From Algoriphagus terrigena DSM 22685 (lineage in GTDB: Bacteria > Bacteroidota > Bacteroidia > Cytophagales > Cyclobacteriaceae): a stretch of DNA of 64,000 nucleotides. Below are positions 56,184 to 64,000 of this stretch, piece by piece. The notes below the pieces were generated by a model, which was given only the letters and a program-made list of their open reading frames with translations, was not told the origin of the DNA and did not search any database. Positions within the stretch are counted from its first letter, which is position 1. Each line of letters starts with the position of its first letter. The stretch spans positions 1 through 64,000 of the forward strand of contig NZ_AUBW01000012.1 in NCBI RefSeq assembly GCF_000429445.1, read 5' to 3'. The position numbers and the translations under genes were made by a program.

Positions 56184-56217
56184 AATTACGATTTTAGAAT
56201 AACGATTTACGAGGCCT
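56184..56217 (+). repeat. 34-nt dispersed repeat, copy 2
   Basis: Matches 42872-42905 at 30 of 34 positions (shared 3' core ACGATTTACGAGGCCT). It lies between the two Fe-S oxidoreductase genes. Confidence 0.55.
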
Positions 56218-56333
56218 TGATTGCTATTAAAGTCAATTCAATCAGTCAAACTAAGCCTTTTAAAAATACTTTTAACTTTTTCAGTGCAATCTATCATTGT
56301 TTGCTGAACACTAAGACTGGCAACTGCGACTGA

Positions 56334-57665
56334 TCACTGTTCACTCTCTTTCACCTTGTCCGCCCAGTTGAATCGATCCGACGGGCTGAATTTCCAGGGG
56401 GAAAAACTCGTCTCCATGTTCTGAAACATCGCATTCCATTGCGCCGGAGTGCCGGATTCCTCCATCGCTACATAGCGACGCATCTGCAAGATGATCGAAA
56501 GCGGATCGATATTTACCGGACAGGCCTCCACGCAGGCATTGCAGCTGGTACAGGCGTTAAGCTCTTCTTTGGTGATGTAGTCACCTAGGAGTGATTTGCC
56601 ATCTTCAAAACCAGCGCCTCCGGCGTCCATGCTTTTACCGACTTCTTCCGCCCGATCCCGGACGTCCATCATGATTTTTCGCGGAGACAGTTTCTTGCCC
56701 GTAATATTCGCAGGACACTCCGCTGTACAGCGGCCGCATTCCGTACAGGAATAAGCGTTGAGTACATTGATCCAGCTGAGGTCATTGACATCTTTGGCAC
56801 CAAACCGTCCGATCTCTGCGGGCGGCTCCGCAGGACTTTCCACCGGGATACCCAACATCATATTCACTTCATTGGTTACCTCTGGCATATTCTTCATCTC
56901 TCCTTTTGGCTTCAGATTGGAATACCAAGTATTAGGGAATGCCAGGAAGATGTGCAGGTGCTTGGAGTAGGTGACGTAAATCGCGAAAAACAAAATCCCG
57001 ATGATGTGAAACCACCACGCAGCACGCTCAGCGAAGATCAAAAAGCTGTTGGAAAACCCGTCGAAAATCGGATGAAACAAGCCACTGAAGAAAAGAGGCC
57101 CCACTAAGACATAGTGCCCTACGCCTCGCTCGGCCAGGATTTGGTCTGCCGCGTTCATCTTCAGAATGGCAAACATCAACACGATCTCAATCACCAGGAT
57201 CAGATTGGCATCCATCGCCGGCCAGCCTTTTAATTCGGGTTTGTTGAGTCGCGGGACCTTCAGCACGTTTCTTCGGATGAGAAAAGCAAAACAGGAAACA
57301 AGCACTCCCACCGCTAGAAACTCAAACATATTCATCGCAGCAGTATAGAATCCCCCCAGAAATGGGGCGAAAAGCCGATGCGTCCCCAAAATCCCGTCGA
57401 GGACAAATTCCAGCACCTCGAGATTGATCACAAGAAATCCCACATAAATCAACAGGTGTAAAAACGCAGGAACAATGCGCTTAAACATCTTCTGCTGACC
57501 CAAGGCGACCAGTCCCATCGTCTTCCATCGAAGAGCTGGTTGGTCATTTCGGGTTTCGGTTTTTCCCAAGAGGATGTTCCTCCGGAGAAATTTGATCCTC
57601 TTACTCAATATATACCCCGCGGCACCCAGAATCAGCACAAATGCGAGTTGTTGTAAAATGCTCAT
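56334..57665 (-). CDS. Membrane-bound 4Fe-4S oxidoreductase subunit
   Basis: A 443-residue protein with about five to six hydrophobic segments in its N-terminal half and two 4Fe-4S clusters in its C-terminal half: C307, C310, C313, C317 (CTECGRCTAEC) and C372, C375, C378, C382 (CTSCNACVEAC). The membrane part resembles a cytochrome-b-like nitrate-reductase-gamma type quinone domain. With the CCG-domain gene 157 nt downstream it should pass electrons between quinone and a cytoplasmic acceptor (inference). Confidence 0.9.
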   Translation of the reverse strand: MSILQQLAFVLILGAAGYILSKRIKFLRRNILLGKTETRNDQPALRWKTMGLVALGQQKMFKRIVPAFLHLLIYVGFLVINLEVLEFVLDGILGTHRLFAPFLGGFYTAAMNMFEFLAVGVLVSCFAFLIRRNVLKVPRLNKPELKGWPAMDANLILVIEIVLMFAILKMNAADQILAERGVGHYVLVGPLFFSGLFHPIFDGFSNSFLIFAERAAWWFHIIGILFFAIYVTYSKHLHIFLAFPNTWYSNLKPKGEMKNMPEVTNEVNMMLGIPVESPAEPPAEIGRFGAKDVNDLSWINVLNAYSCTECGRCTAECPANITGKKLSPRKIMMDVRDRAEEVGKSMDAGGAGFEDGKSLLGDYITKEELNACTSCNACVEACPVNIDPLSIILQMRRYVAMEESGTPAQWNAMFQNMETSFSPWKFSPSDRFNWADKVKESEQ

Positions 57666-57720
57666 ATTGATCTGATTAGCGTGTTTTTTGTAGTTTTAGG
57701 CTTATTTTTTCTCAAAATGG

Positions 57721-57751
57721 TTTGGTTCAAATGGTCAAATTTCTACCTTTG
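57721..57751 (+). promoter_or_regulatory. tRNA-Phe promoter
   Basis: TTTG at 57721-57724 and TACCTTTG at 57744-57751 have the ideal 19-nt spacing for the Bacteroidota primary sigma factor. The tRNA begins 17 nt after the -7 box. Confidence 0.85.
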
Positions 57752-57767
57752 CATCACTTTACGAGTC

Positions 57768-57840
57768 GGTGATATAGCTCAGTTGGTAGAGCATCGGACT
57801 GAAAATCCGTGAGTCGGTGGTTCGAGTCCACTTATCACCA
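57768..57840 (+). tRNA. tRNA-Phe (anticodon GAA)
   Basis: A full cloverleaf: acceptor GGTGATA with TATCACC, D arm AGCTCAGTTGGTAGAGC, anticodon loop CTGAAAA holding GAA, and T arm GTGG-TTCGAGT-CCAC. The discriminator is A and the CCA end is not encoded (CCC follows). A promoter lies just upstream and a strong terminator just downstream, so it is a single-gene transcript. Confidence 0.98.
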
Positions 57841-57844
57841 CCCT

Positions 57845-57873
57845 CCCGATCCCCACGGATCGGGATTTTTTTT
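57845..57873 (+). terminator. Terminator of tRNA-Phe
   Basis: A perfect 8-bp stem (CCCGATCC / GGATCGGG), CCAC loop and eight T residues, starting 4 nt after the tRNA. Confidence 0.95.
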
Positions 57874-58119
57874 GCCTTTTTCTCAAATTTTCGGGGCTCA
57901 AAAGCGATTTTTTCATCCATGCAAAATATAAAATAGTCTGCATGCATACTATTTATTGATCCAAATTTAAATTGAATCTAAGCCAGGCAGCGGTGCTAAA
58001 ACGCCCACTTCCCCAGAGTTATCCCACTCAAAACAAGCTGCTTTAGGCATCGGAAAATATTTTCGCGATTTTTCAGACTGAAGTGTAACATTTCAGGACT
58101 TGCCGCATCATCTACTTAA

Positions 58120-58611
58120 ATGAATTCATTTTTCGAAACGCACATCTGGCCAATGAGAGGCAGGCTTTACCGCCTGGTCTATCTCTGGATCAAAGACCAG
58201 TCCCTGGCGGAGGATGCGCTTCAGAATGTCTTCGAAAAAACCGTGGAGCGTCAAAAGGAACTCCAATCACATCCCAATCTGATGGGATGGATGGTGAAAA
58301 GTCTGAAAAATGAGGTACTGATGCACCACCGGAAAAACCACCGGCTCGAAGGAATTGAAAACATGAAGGAGCCGGCGGTGATCGAACCAGACGCGCTGGA
58401 GTCAGCAGAATCGCATCGACTGATCTTTGACTTGGTGGATGGCCTGCCGGAAAAGCAACGCGAGATCTTCCAACTCAGAGAAGTCGAGGAAATGAGCTAT
58501 GAAGAAATAGCCACTCAGATGGAAATCAGTCTCGACCAGGTGAAAGTAAACCTCCATCGGGCGAGAAAGACCCTTCGGGAAAAATTAATCAACCAAGGAA
58601 TTACGAGATGA
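58120..58611 (+). CDS. ECF RNA polymerase sigma factor
   Basis: A 163-residue sigma-70 family protein with region 2 (MRGRLYRLVYLWIKDQSLAEDALQNVFEKT, 20 first residues are region 2.1-2.2) and region 4 (LPEKQREIFQLREVEEMSYEEIA then helix-turn-helix). The pattern is that of ECF sigma factors. Its stop overlaps the next gene's ATG (ATGA-like, 58608-58611), and that gene is a small membrane protein likely to hold it inactive. Downstream are two DUF4252 genes which are probably its targets or products of the same operon. Confidence 0.94.
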   Translation: MNSFFETHIWPMRGRLYRLVYLWIKDQSLAEDALQNVFEKTVERQKELQSHPNLMGWMVKSLKNEVLMHHRKNHRLEGIENMKEPAVIEPDALESAESHRLIFDLVDGLPEKQREIFQLREVEEMSYEEIATQMEISLDQVKVNLHRARKTLREKLINQGITR

Positions 58612-59045
58612 TGTCACACATAGAAGAACTGCTGGAGAAATATTGGGAGGGAGAAACCTCCCTGAGCGAAGAAAAAGAGCTTCGAAAGCTAATCCTCGAA
58701 GCCGAAGGCTATGAAAAGGAAAAGGAGCTTTTTGCTGCACTTGGGCACTTCAAATCTTTGGAACCGCAGAATCTGAGCATCCCTAAAGGAAAAACCCGTA
58801 GGCTAATACCCCAATGGACGCGATGGGCTGCTTCGGTTGCAATCCTGCTTGGCACCTACAGGGGCTGGTCGGTCTACGAGCAAAAGCAAGCTGAAGAGCA
58901 GGCTTACCAAGAGGTCATGCAAGCTTTGGCAATGATCCAGACGAACCTATCCAAAGGTCAACAACAGCTGCAACCGCTCAATGACCTGAAATATTTGAAC
59001 ACAACGAATCAGCTTTTCCAACTGAATCAAAAACAAACACAATGA
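58608..59045 (+). CDS. Putative anti-sigma or sigma-associated membrane protein
   Basis: A 145-residue protein with a cytoplasmic N-terminal part (about 1-68; EELLEKYWEGETSLSEEKEL is a common start of Bacteroidota anti-sigma factors), one TM helix (about 70-88) and a periplasmic Gln-rich tail. It overlaps the sigma gene by 4 nt. The role as an anti-sigma factor rests on position and topology, not on a named zinc motif (the HxxxCxxC of ZAS proteins is absent). Confidence 0.78.
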   Translation: MMSHIEELLEKYWEGETSLSEEKELRKLILEAEGYEKEKELFAALGHFKSLEPQNLSIPKGKTRRLIPQWTRWAASVAILLGTYRGWSVYEQKQAEEQAYQEVMQALAMIQTNLSKGQQQLQPLNDLKYLNTTNQLFQLNQKQTQ

Positions 59046-59135
59046 AATCGAGCACGAGGCGAAACCCCACACATCAGCACAATTATAAGCGGTGCGAGAT
59101 TCCATATAGCCTCTAAAAAAAATTGTAATCATATG
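59041..59135 (+). repeat. Leader element, copy 1 (upstream of first DUF4252 gene)
   Basis: About 90 nt that resemble 59717-59812: both begin ATGAAATCGAGCA, share a central GATTCCATAT block, and end CATATGAAAAAG at the DUF4252 start. The last part of copy 1 reads GCCTCTAAAA, of copy 2 GCCTTTAAAC. A 1-nt length difference shifts any reading frame, so a conserved peptide is unlikely; a duplicated leader or RNA element is more probable. Confidence 0.6.
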
Positions 59136-59669
59136 AAAAAGTCCCTTCTATTACTGCTATTCCTAATTGGCATCGCGAACGTGTCTATGGCCCAGGACGA
59201 CGCCATCCAGAAGTTTTTCTCCAAATACATGGAGGATGACCGCTTTTCGAGAGTGTATATCTCTCCGAAGATGATGCAGATGGCCGGCGGCTTTCTTAAA
59301 AGCAATGCCGGGACTGATGCAGAGGCAAAAGAGCTCGGTACGCTGATCGGCAAGATCAAAGGAATCAGAATCCTGTCTTCTGAAGAAGTCGAGGGAATGA
59401 CTCTTTATAAAGATGCGATGGCCACCTTGGACAAAAACCAGTACGAAGAACTAATGGACATCCAGGACAAGGGAAGCAGCCTGAAGTTTATGGTGCGCGA
59501 AGAAGGCGGACTGATCAAAGAGCTAACAATGCTATCCGGCGATGCCAAATCCTTCACCTTGCTCTCCATGCTCGGCAGCTTCACCTACGAAGACCTGAAT
59601 CTTCTGGCCGAAAAGACCGACATCCCAGGCATGGATCAGTATGGCAAAGGGCCCAAGGGACCTAAATAA
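59133..59669 (+). CDS. DUF4252 family secreted protein, copy 1
   Basis: A 178-residue exported protein: signal peptide MKKSLLLLLFLIGIANVSMA, then a helical and beta region with VYISPKMMQMAGGFL, the start of DUF4252. The family is common in Bacteroidota near ECF sigma operons and has no assigned function; a role in the envelope is likely. The C-terminus ends in a short GPKGPK tail. The gene follows the anti-sigma-like gene, 87 nt away, and a similar gene follows 140 nt later with a duplicated leader. Confidence 0.85.
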   Translation: MKKSLLLLLFLIGIANVSMAQDDAIQKFFSKYMEDDRFSRVYISPKMMQMAGGFLKSNAGTDAEAKELGTLIGKIKGIRILSSEEVEGMTLYKDAMATLDKNQYEELMDIQDKGSSLKFMVREEGGLIKELTMLSGDAKSFTLLSMLGSFTYEDLNLLAEKTDIPGMDQYGKGPKGPK

Positions 59670-59716
59670 ATACTCTTTAAAAAAACCTTACCAACTAATC
59701 CAACACCAACTCAATA

Positions 59717-59812
59717 CATGAAATCGAGCATGACGACGAACGTCACACACTGGGATGATATCACCATGCGAAGATTCCATATGGCCTTTAAACGACAAAT
59801 TATAAACATATG
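59717..59812 (+). repeat. Leader element, copy 2 (upstream of second DUF4252 gene)
   Basis: Second copy of the leader element described at 59041-59135, ending in the ATG at 59810. It indicates that a unit of leader plus gene was duplicated in tandem. In copy 2 a 31-codon frame overlaps the next ATG as ATGA, but the frame is not kept in copy 1. Confidence 0.6.
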
Positions 59813-60289
59813 AAAAAGCTCCTTTTAACACTCTCATTTCTGGCTGTGGTCATGGTTGCCCAAGCACAAAGCAAAAGTGTCGCCTCCTTAAAAGACAAAT
59901 ACAAAGCTGACGACGACTTCTTCCACCTCGAATTGGGAGGTAGCTTTATGAATTTCGCAGAAGGTTTCAAGATCGACATCGACGAGGATGACCTTGCAAC
60001 AGTCGCCAAATCCGTCGAAAAACTGAATTTCTTCACCCTTCCCGATGGCTCCGACACTTTCTCTGAATACAAGACGCTGCAGAAAGGGCTGGAAAAGGAG
60101 CGCTACGAACTCCTCATGGAAGCCGCGGAAGGAAAAGGCGGCGTGATGATCTACTCCAAGGGAGCTTCAATCATCTCCGATTTGGTGATTTTGGTAGAAG
60201 ATGAAAACGAAGGCGACCTCATGGTGATTGAGCTGAAGGGAAAATTTACCCAAGAAGCTCTTGCGAAGGCTACCGCACAGGTGAATTGA
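59810..60289 (+). CDS. DUF4252 family secreted protein, copy 2
   Basis: A 159-residue exported protein with signal peptide (residues 1-20, ending VAQAQ). The mature region shows the same order of elements as copy 1: F-x-L-E-L-G-GSFMNFAEGF, a middle YKTLQKGLEKERYELLMEA, and ends with helical KFTQEALAK. The sequences are well diverged, so the duplication is not recent. A strong terminator follows 36 nt after the stop, ending the sigma operon. Confidence 0.85.
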   Translation: MKKLLLTLSFLAVVMVAQAQSKSVASLKDKYKADDDFFHLELGGSFMNFAEGFKIDIDEDDLATVAKSVEKLNFFTLPDGSDTFSEYKTLQKGLEKERYELLMEAAEGKGGVMIYSKGASIISDLVILVEDENEGDLMVIELKGKFTQEALAKATAQVN

Positions 60290-60325
60290 CCAAAAAAAGA
60301 AACCTGATTTTCGCTTTTCAACATC

Positions 60326-60351
60326 AAAAGCCCGGAAATTCCGGGCTTTTT
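60326..60351 (+). terminator. Terminator of the ECF/DUF4252 operon
   Basis: Stem AAAAGCCCGG / CCGGGCTTTT with a short AT loop and further T residues. It ends the transcript of the sigma-DUF4252 unit. Confidence 0.93.
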
Positions 60352-60394
60352 GCATTCAGCCTAAAATAAATTTAATTTTTTTTCAACTTCCACA

Positions 60395-60518
60395 ATCGAT
60401 TGCGAGAAAGGTAAAATTCATACTGATGTAATTACATCATTTGGATTTAATAGCATAATACAAATTTTTATTCTGAAATCAACAAGAAAGGCATCACAAA
60501 ACTGTGTTCGCAATCGAT
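60395..60518. promoter_or_regulatory. Palindrome and inverted repeat upstream of secreted protein
   Basis: An 11-bp perfect inverted repeat (ATCGATTGCGA at 60395-60405, TCGCAATCGAT at 60508-60518) brackets a 16-bp perfect palindrome TGATGTAATTACATCA (60424-60439). The area is AT-rich and lies 160-200 nt upstream of the strong promoter at 60601. It could be an operator for a dimeric regulator. Confidence 0.4.
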
Positions 60519-60600
60519 ATCAGCCTTAAATTATGCTTTTTTCAATTATATTATGTTTTTGTTAATGATTCAGAAATTATTTTAAAGTTTCATTGAAACA

Positions 60601-60631
60601 TTTGTAATTGAGTTTCCGTGTAGTATCTTTG
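60601..60631 (+). promoter_or_regulatory. Strong consensus promoter
   Basis: TTTG (60601-60604), a 19-nt spacer, and TATCTTTG (60624-60631) match both elements of the Bacteroidota primary promoter. The transcript would have about 105 nt of leader before the ATG at 60745. The 60352-60744 gap otherwise contains only AT-rich sequence and the palindrome described separately. Confidence 0.85.
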
Positions 60632-60744
60632 TAATGTAATTCGAATCGCATCGATGCCATGTAACCCAAAATCTCCCCTCGATAGAATCAGTCTATCCAG
60701 CGGTTACAAACAAAATCTACAACCTATTCAAACCAACTAGAAAC

Positions 60745-61317
60745 ATGAAAAAATTATTCACTATGCTTTTTGTTGCGGGGATCGCAACAGGAGTATTTGC
60801 CAAAAACGATGAGAAGTCTGTGGAAATCAGACAAACTGAGCCAGCTAAAGTAATGGTAGCTTTTGCCTCTGCTCCTGAAGGAGTATTGACCGTGAAGATC
60901 ACCGATGCTGACAACCGTCTGGTATTGCGTGACAGAATCACCAAAACTGAAGCTTTTGCAAAAAGATACGACCTGAATGCACTTCCAGTAGGCGATTATT
61001 CAATCGAAGTTTCTGACGCGAACGGTACTTTGAGAACTGCAACCTTCAACACTGAAGTAGTAGTGAAGCCATTGGTGTTCACACGAGTGACTGAGATGGG
61101 CGACAACCAATACAGACTATTGGTCTCTAGCCTGGAGTCTAAAGACGTAACTGTTCAAATCTACGATGGAGACAAGATGATCCACACTGAGGTAATCGAC
61201 AATCCTCAGGGCCTTCATAAAATCTACACCATCAACAAGCCAAGCTACCCGGATGCGATCAGCTTCAAGGTGACTGCTTCCAACGGATTTGAAGCGTATG
61301 CAGCTTCTGTGAAATAA
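60745..61317 (+). CDS. Small secreted protein, probably highly expressed
   Basis: A 190-residue exported protein with signal peptide MKKLFTMLFVAGIATGVFA. The mature part is beta-rich with two similar halves (VLTVKITDADNRLVLRD and VTVQIYDGDKMIHTE), suggesting two Ig-like domains. Its codon choice is more uniform and AT-ending than the neighbours, which together with the consensus promoter and strong terminator suggests high expression. No catalytic motif seen; a structural or adhesive surface role is possible. No type IX C-terminal signal recognised. Confidence 0.85.
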   Translation: MKKLFTMLFVAGIATGVFAKNDEKSVEIRQTEPAKVMVAFASAPEGVLTVKITDADNRLVLRDRITKTEAFAKRYDLNALPVGDYSIEVSDANGTLRTATFNTEVVVKPLVFTRVTEMGDNQYRLLVSSLESKDVTVQIYDGDKMIHTEVIDNPQGLHKIYTINKPSYPDAISFKVTASNGFEAYAASVK

Positions 61318-61334
61318 TTAAACCAACTAGGATT

Positions 61335-61376
61335 AAAACCCCTGCTGAGGCAACTCGGCAGGGGTTTGTTTTTTTT
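61335..61376 (+). terminator. Strong terminator
   Basis: Stem AAACCCCTGC / GCAGGGGTTT with extra inner GAG/CTC pairs, followed by G and a run of T. It lies 18 nt after the secreted protein's stop. Confidence 0.95.
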
Positions 61377-61661
61377 CTGCTTACACATAAAGCCTTCCTC
61401 CGAAGCGCCCACTTGAAAATTTGATGGTTATGGTTCGGGACACTGCGAATACCATAAACCACTGATTGTAAATAAACGACTGGCTCAGTTCACCAAATCA
61501 AAATTCATTTCCAAGTATCTTTCTTAACACACTGCGAAAGGTCGAACAAATTTTAATGAAGTCGTCCCCCTCTAGTGAGTTCATCAATAGCACAAATCAA
61601 AAAGCGCCCCCTCCCTACTCAACAAGAATGAAGGTATCATCCTGCCGATGACTACTGCTTT

Positions 61662-62114
61662 CTAAAAGTCACTATCCTGGATTTTCTTAAAAATCATTTC
61701 ATTCTCGCCAGCAACATCATTAATAATCGGAGAAATCACCAACTCTTCATCTGAAACTCTTCGCAGAAGGGCTTTTCTAAAATAAATTCTATCAATTTCT
61801 TTGATCATCAAAGTATCATCAATCAACTTCCATATAGCTCTTCTATGCACAACATTATCAGATTCCACGCTACTGTACTTCAACGTATCAGCGCCAAACT
61901 CATAGTAAGTGCTATCGAAAGTCATTTCAAAAGAATCTTCTAACATATTCCTACTATACTCATCAGCTAATTGATAACCATCAGAAAGCCGAATTACATC
62001 TATAGCATCATAGGAAATCAACTTCCAACGACCAATTAATCTTTCATCAGAATTCTCTTTCCAAGGAAAAATTAAACTTAAAACCACAAAATAAACAGAC
62101 ACATATAGTTTCAT
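61662..62114 (-). CDS. Lipocalin-like exported protein
   Basis: A 150-residue protein with an N-terminal hydrophobic export signal (about 1-17) and the start LIGRWKLISYD, typical of lipocalin-like domains in Bacteroidota. The rest alternates strands ending in FKKI. AT-rich compared with neighbours, isolated on the minus strand, with no promoter recognised. Function unknown. Confidence 0.7.
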   Translation of the reverse strand: MKLYVSVYFVVLSLIFPWKENSDERLIGRWKLISYDAIDVIRLSDGYQLADEYSRNMLEDSFEMTFDSTYYEFGADTLKYSSVESDNVVHRRAIWKLIDDTLMIKEIDRIYFRKALLRRVSDEELVISPIINDVAGENEMIFKKIQDSDF

Positions 62115-62803
62115 AAAAACATCTCATTAAAATTCCCCTGTTCACCGACAAAGCTACGTGCAAAACCTCCAACGCCTGAAAGGATATGACCTTGGGAGCC
62201 TTCTATTGTCAAGAGGGCAAACAAATCCTACAGTAACCCTTCCACCCTCCAATGAAGATCTCCATCTCGTCATTTGTTGGCTTTTTATAGTTGTTATTGG
62301 TTTTGTTGTGAAAAATTATTTACTGGGTTATTTTAAGAAATCCCACCTAACCATGCAAATCACAATCGGCCAGCTAACTATATCGAACTAAAAAATTGGA
62401 TTATTTCCAATATGATTTACGGAATATATTACTGAACTCTTCGCTAGCCCCCTTAAAATCTTCTAACATACTCGTTTATCAAGCGTTTCTCGGAATATTA
62501 TACTTATTTTCAACTATCTTCAGTTTCTACGAAAATTACAATGACTTTAACCAAGGTCAAATGGACAACAGGCTCTTTAGCTCATATAAATCTGGTGCTA
62601 CCTTCAGCTTAAGCCCCAGATAACCAGAGCCGAAGACGCAGTACTACATCGAACGAAAAGCAAGTCCACTGCACTCATTTTACCAATGCCTAGAACATTT
62701 ACCCTGCCTTTACCTGCTTGTATTCAAACTTCAAATCTCGGGACTAGACGAAAAAACCCTCAGAGATCGTTCCCCAAGGGTTTTCTTTGATATGGCGACT
62801 TGA
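62115..62803. other. Gene-poor AT-rich stretch
   Basis: About 690 nt with no gene called. Two open frames on the plus strand (62158-62391, GTG start; 62396-62623, TTG start) lack family resemblance, RBS and ATG starts. The stretch could be the remains of lost genes. The clpB terminator lies at its right end (62753-62784). Confidence 0.5.
62753..62784 (-). terminator. Terminator of clpB
   Basis: Arms AAAACCCT and AGGGTTTT with a 16-nt loop, followed on the minus strand by T-rich sequence, 20 nt after the clpB stop. Confidence 0.8.
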
Positions 62804-64000
62804 TTAGATATCCGCTGTTTCGACGTTTTTGAAATAAACCTGCTTGTCTGCATCCAAATCCACCAAGACTGCCGAGTCGTTTTTGATATAGCCTGACAGG
62901 ATTTGCTTCGAAAGCTCGTTCAGAATCAGCCGCTGCATCGTTCGCTTCAGCGGTCTAGCCCCAAACTGCGCATCAAACCCAACCTCGCCAAGGTAATCCA
63001 ACACCTCTTTGGTGGCTTCAATCTCAATATTGGCTTCAGACAGACGATTCTGAATCTCCTTCCATTGGATGTCGACAATCTTGCGGATGATCTGCTTGTT
63101 TAGCGGCTCAAACATGATCGTCTCGTCGATTCGGTTTAGAAACTCCGGCCTCACCGACTGCTTCAGCAAGTCGTACACTTCAGCTTTGGTCTTCTCCAAG
63201 ATCTCGTCTTTGTTCCACTCTTCCATGTCAGCAAATCGCTCCTGAATCAAATGAGAGCCAATATTGGTCGTCAGGATGATGATTGTATTCTTGAAGTTGG
63301 CGATACGGCCTTTGTTGTCCGTCAAGCGACCGTCGTCCAACACCTGAAGCAGGATATTGAAGACATCGGGATGCGCCTTTTCGATCTCATCCAGCAACAC
63401 CACAGAATAAGGTTTTCTCCTCACCGCTTCGGTCAGCTGACCACCCTCGTCATAGCCTACATAGCCTGGAGGCGCTCCCACGAGCCGGCTAACCGCATGA
63501 CGCTCTTGATACTCGGACATATCGATCCTGACCATGGCGTTCTCATCATTGAAGAGGTATTCGGCCAGCGCCTTAGCTAACTCAGTCTTCCCGACACCGG
63601 TAGTGCCCATGAAGATAAAGCTGCCAATCGGCCGCTTGGGATCCTGGAGACCCGCCCGACTTCTGCGCACGGCATCAGACAAAGCAGAGATTGCTTCCCG
63701 CTGTCCAGCGACTCTCCTGCCAAGCTCCTCCTCCAGATGAAGGAGTTTTTCGCGCTCGGATTGGATCATCTTCGACAGAGGGATTCCCGTCCACTTGGCT
63801 ACCACGGCAGCGATATCCTCTTGGTCGACCTCTTCCTTAAGAAGCGGAGAGCCCGCCTGCATCTCATCCAATTGGTTTTTGAAAGATTCCAGTTTCTTCT
63901 CTGCCTCCACGATCTTACCGTATCGGATCTCGGCTACTTTGCCAAAATCTCCCGCGCGCTCCGCTTGCTCAGCTTCGACTTTCAACTTGTCTATGGCTTC
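62804..64000 (-). CDS. clpB: ATP-dependent chaperone ClpB, C-terminal part
   Basis: 398 residues of the disaggregase ClpB; the N-terminal half lies beyond the right edge of the window. The visible part starts in the middle coiled-coil domain (residues with [14 protein letters not shown]). NBD2 has Walker A GTTGVGKT, Walker [12 protein letters not shown], sensor and the arginine region FLNRIDE, then the C-terminal small domain with GARPLKR. ClpB rescues aggregated proteins together with DnaK. The stop TAA is at 62804-62806 and a terminator follows. ClpC is ruled out by the coiled-coil middle domain and by the C-terminal sequence. Confidence 0.95.
   Translation of the reverse strand, partial: EAIDKLKVEAEQAERAGDFGKVAEIRYGKIVEAEKKLESFKNQLDEMQAGSPLLKEEVDQEDIAAVVAKWTGIPLSKMIQSEREKLLHLEEELGRRVAGQREAISALSDAVRRSRAGLQDPKRPIGSFIFMGTTGVGKTELAKALAEYLFNDENAMVRIDMSEYQERHAVSRLVGAPPGYVGYDEGGQLTEAVRRKPYSVVLLDEIEKAHPDVFNILLQVLDDGRLTDNKGRIANFKNTIIILTTNIGSHLIQERFADMEEWNKDEILEKTKAEVYDLLKQSVRPEFLNRIDETIMFEPLNKQIIRKIVDIQWKEIQNRLSEANIEIEATKEVLDYLGEVGFDAQFGARPLKRTMQRLILNELSKQILSGYIKNDSAVLVDLDADKQVYFKNVETADI

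Noticed and set aside
59042-59813. Short peptides starting MKSS before each DUF4252 gene
   Set aside because: Both copies start alike and the frames overlap neighbouring start or stop codons, but a 1-nt length difference changes the frame midway, so a conserved peptide is not supported. A duplicated leader fits better.
62158-62623. Two plus-strand frames in the gap before clpB
   Set aside because: GTG/TTG starts, no RBS, no family resemblance, no convincing promoter.

Overview
The window looks like chromosomal DNA of a Bacteroidota bacterium, most likely order Cytophagales (an Algoriphagus/Cyclobacteriaceae-like organism). The evidence is the repeated -7 promoter box TAnnTTTG, two type IX secretion-linked proteins (PorT and a PorE-like OmpA protein), Bacteroidota-typical families (DUF2480, DUF4252, DUF5606), LytTR/LytS signalling and many signal peptides ending in A-Q. 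The species call is inference. No phage, transposase, CRISPR array or integron was seen.

Layout. 1-0.8 kb: the 5' end of a minus-strand 16S rRNA gene with its promoter. 0.8-4.2 kb: minus-strand operon rpmH-rnpA-ctpA-tsaB-DUF2480. 4.4-10.4 kb: an M61 peptidase, then a minus-strand M16 protease pair (catalytic plus non-catalytic) and a LolA-like protein that is a duplicate of the tail of the non-catalytic M16. 10.5-17.7 kb: PfkB kinase, acyltransferase-like protein, a lipoprotein/LytS/LytTR operon and rimO. 17.9-25.3 kb (plus strand): PQQ dehydrogenase, GH16 enzyme, DEAD-box helicase, an unusual zinc-ribbon SDR protein and an acyl-CoA dehydrogenase. 25.3-27.4 kb: purine permease coupled to an exported MTA/SAH nucleosidase. 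27.4-32.6 kb: a tightly overlapping five-gene cassette (small membrane protein, Na+/solute symporter, GH88-like hydrolase, old-yellow-enzyme-like flavoprotein, SDR). 32.8-38.7 kb: menG/ubiE-porT, engB, DUF5606, a RelE/ParE toxin-antitoxin pair, a sugar isomerase-like enzyme, rnhA, marC. 38.9-42.8 kb: cytochrome c maturation ccmC-D-E-F with a Cys-type CcmE. 43-48.7 kb: rlmN, a small OMP, then a small membrane protein-mutL-rhomboid-rhomboid operon. 49-57.7 kb: NagZ/beta-lactamase fusion, a nonsense-interrupted secreted protein, PorE-like protein, Fe-S oxidoreductase pair. 57.8-64 kb: tRNA-Phe, an ECF sigma operon with duplicated DUF4252 genes, a strongly promoted small secreted protein, a lipocalin-like protein and the 3' part of clpB.

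Functionally, most of the window is housekeeping (translation, RNA modification, repair, respiration, envelope proteolysis) mixed with substrate-specific modules. The best candidates for new biology are the symporter/GH88/OYE/SDR cassette, the ECF operon with its duplicated leader-plus-DUF4252 units, the SDR-like protein that lacks the catalytic tyrosine, and two genes whose promoter box sits only 4 nt from the start codon (leaderless transcripts).
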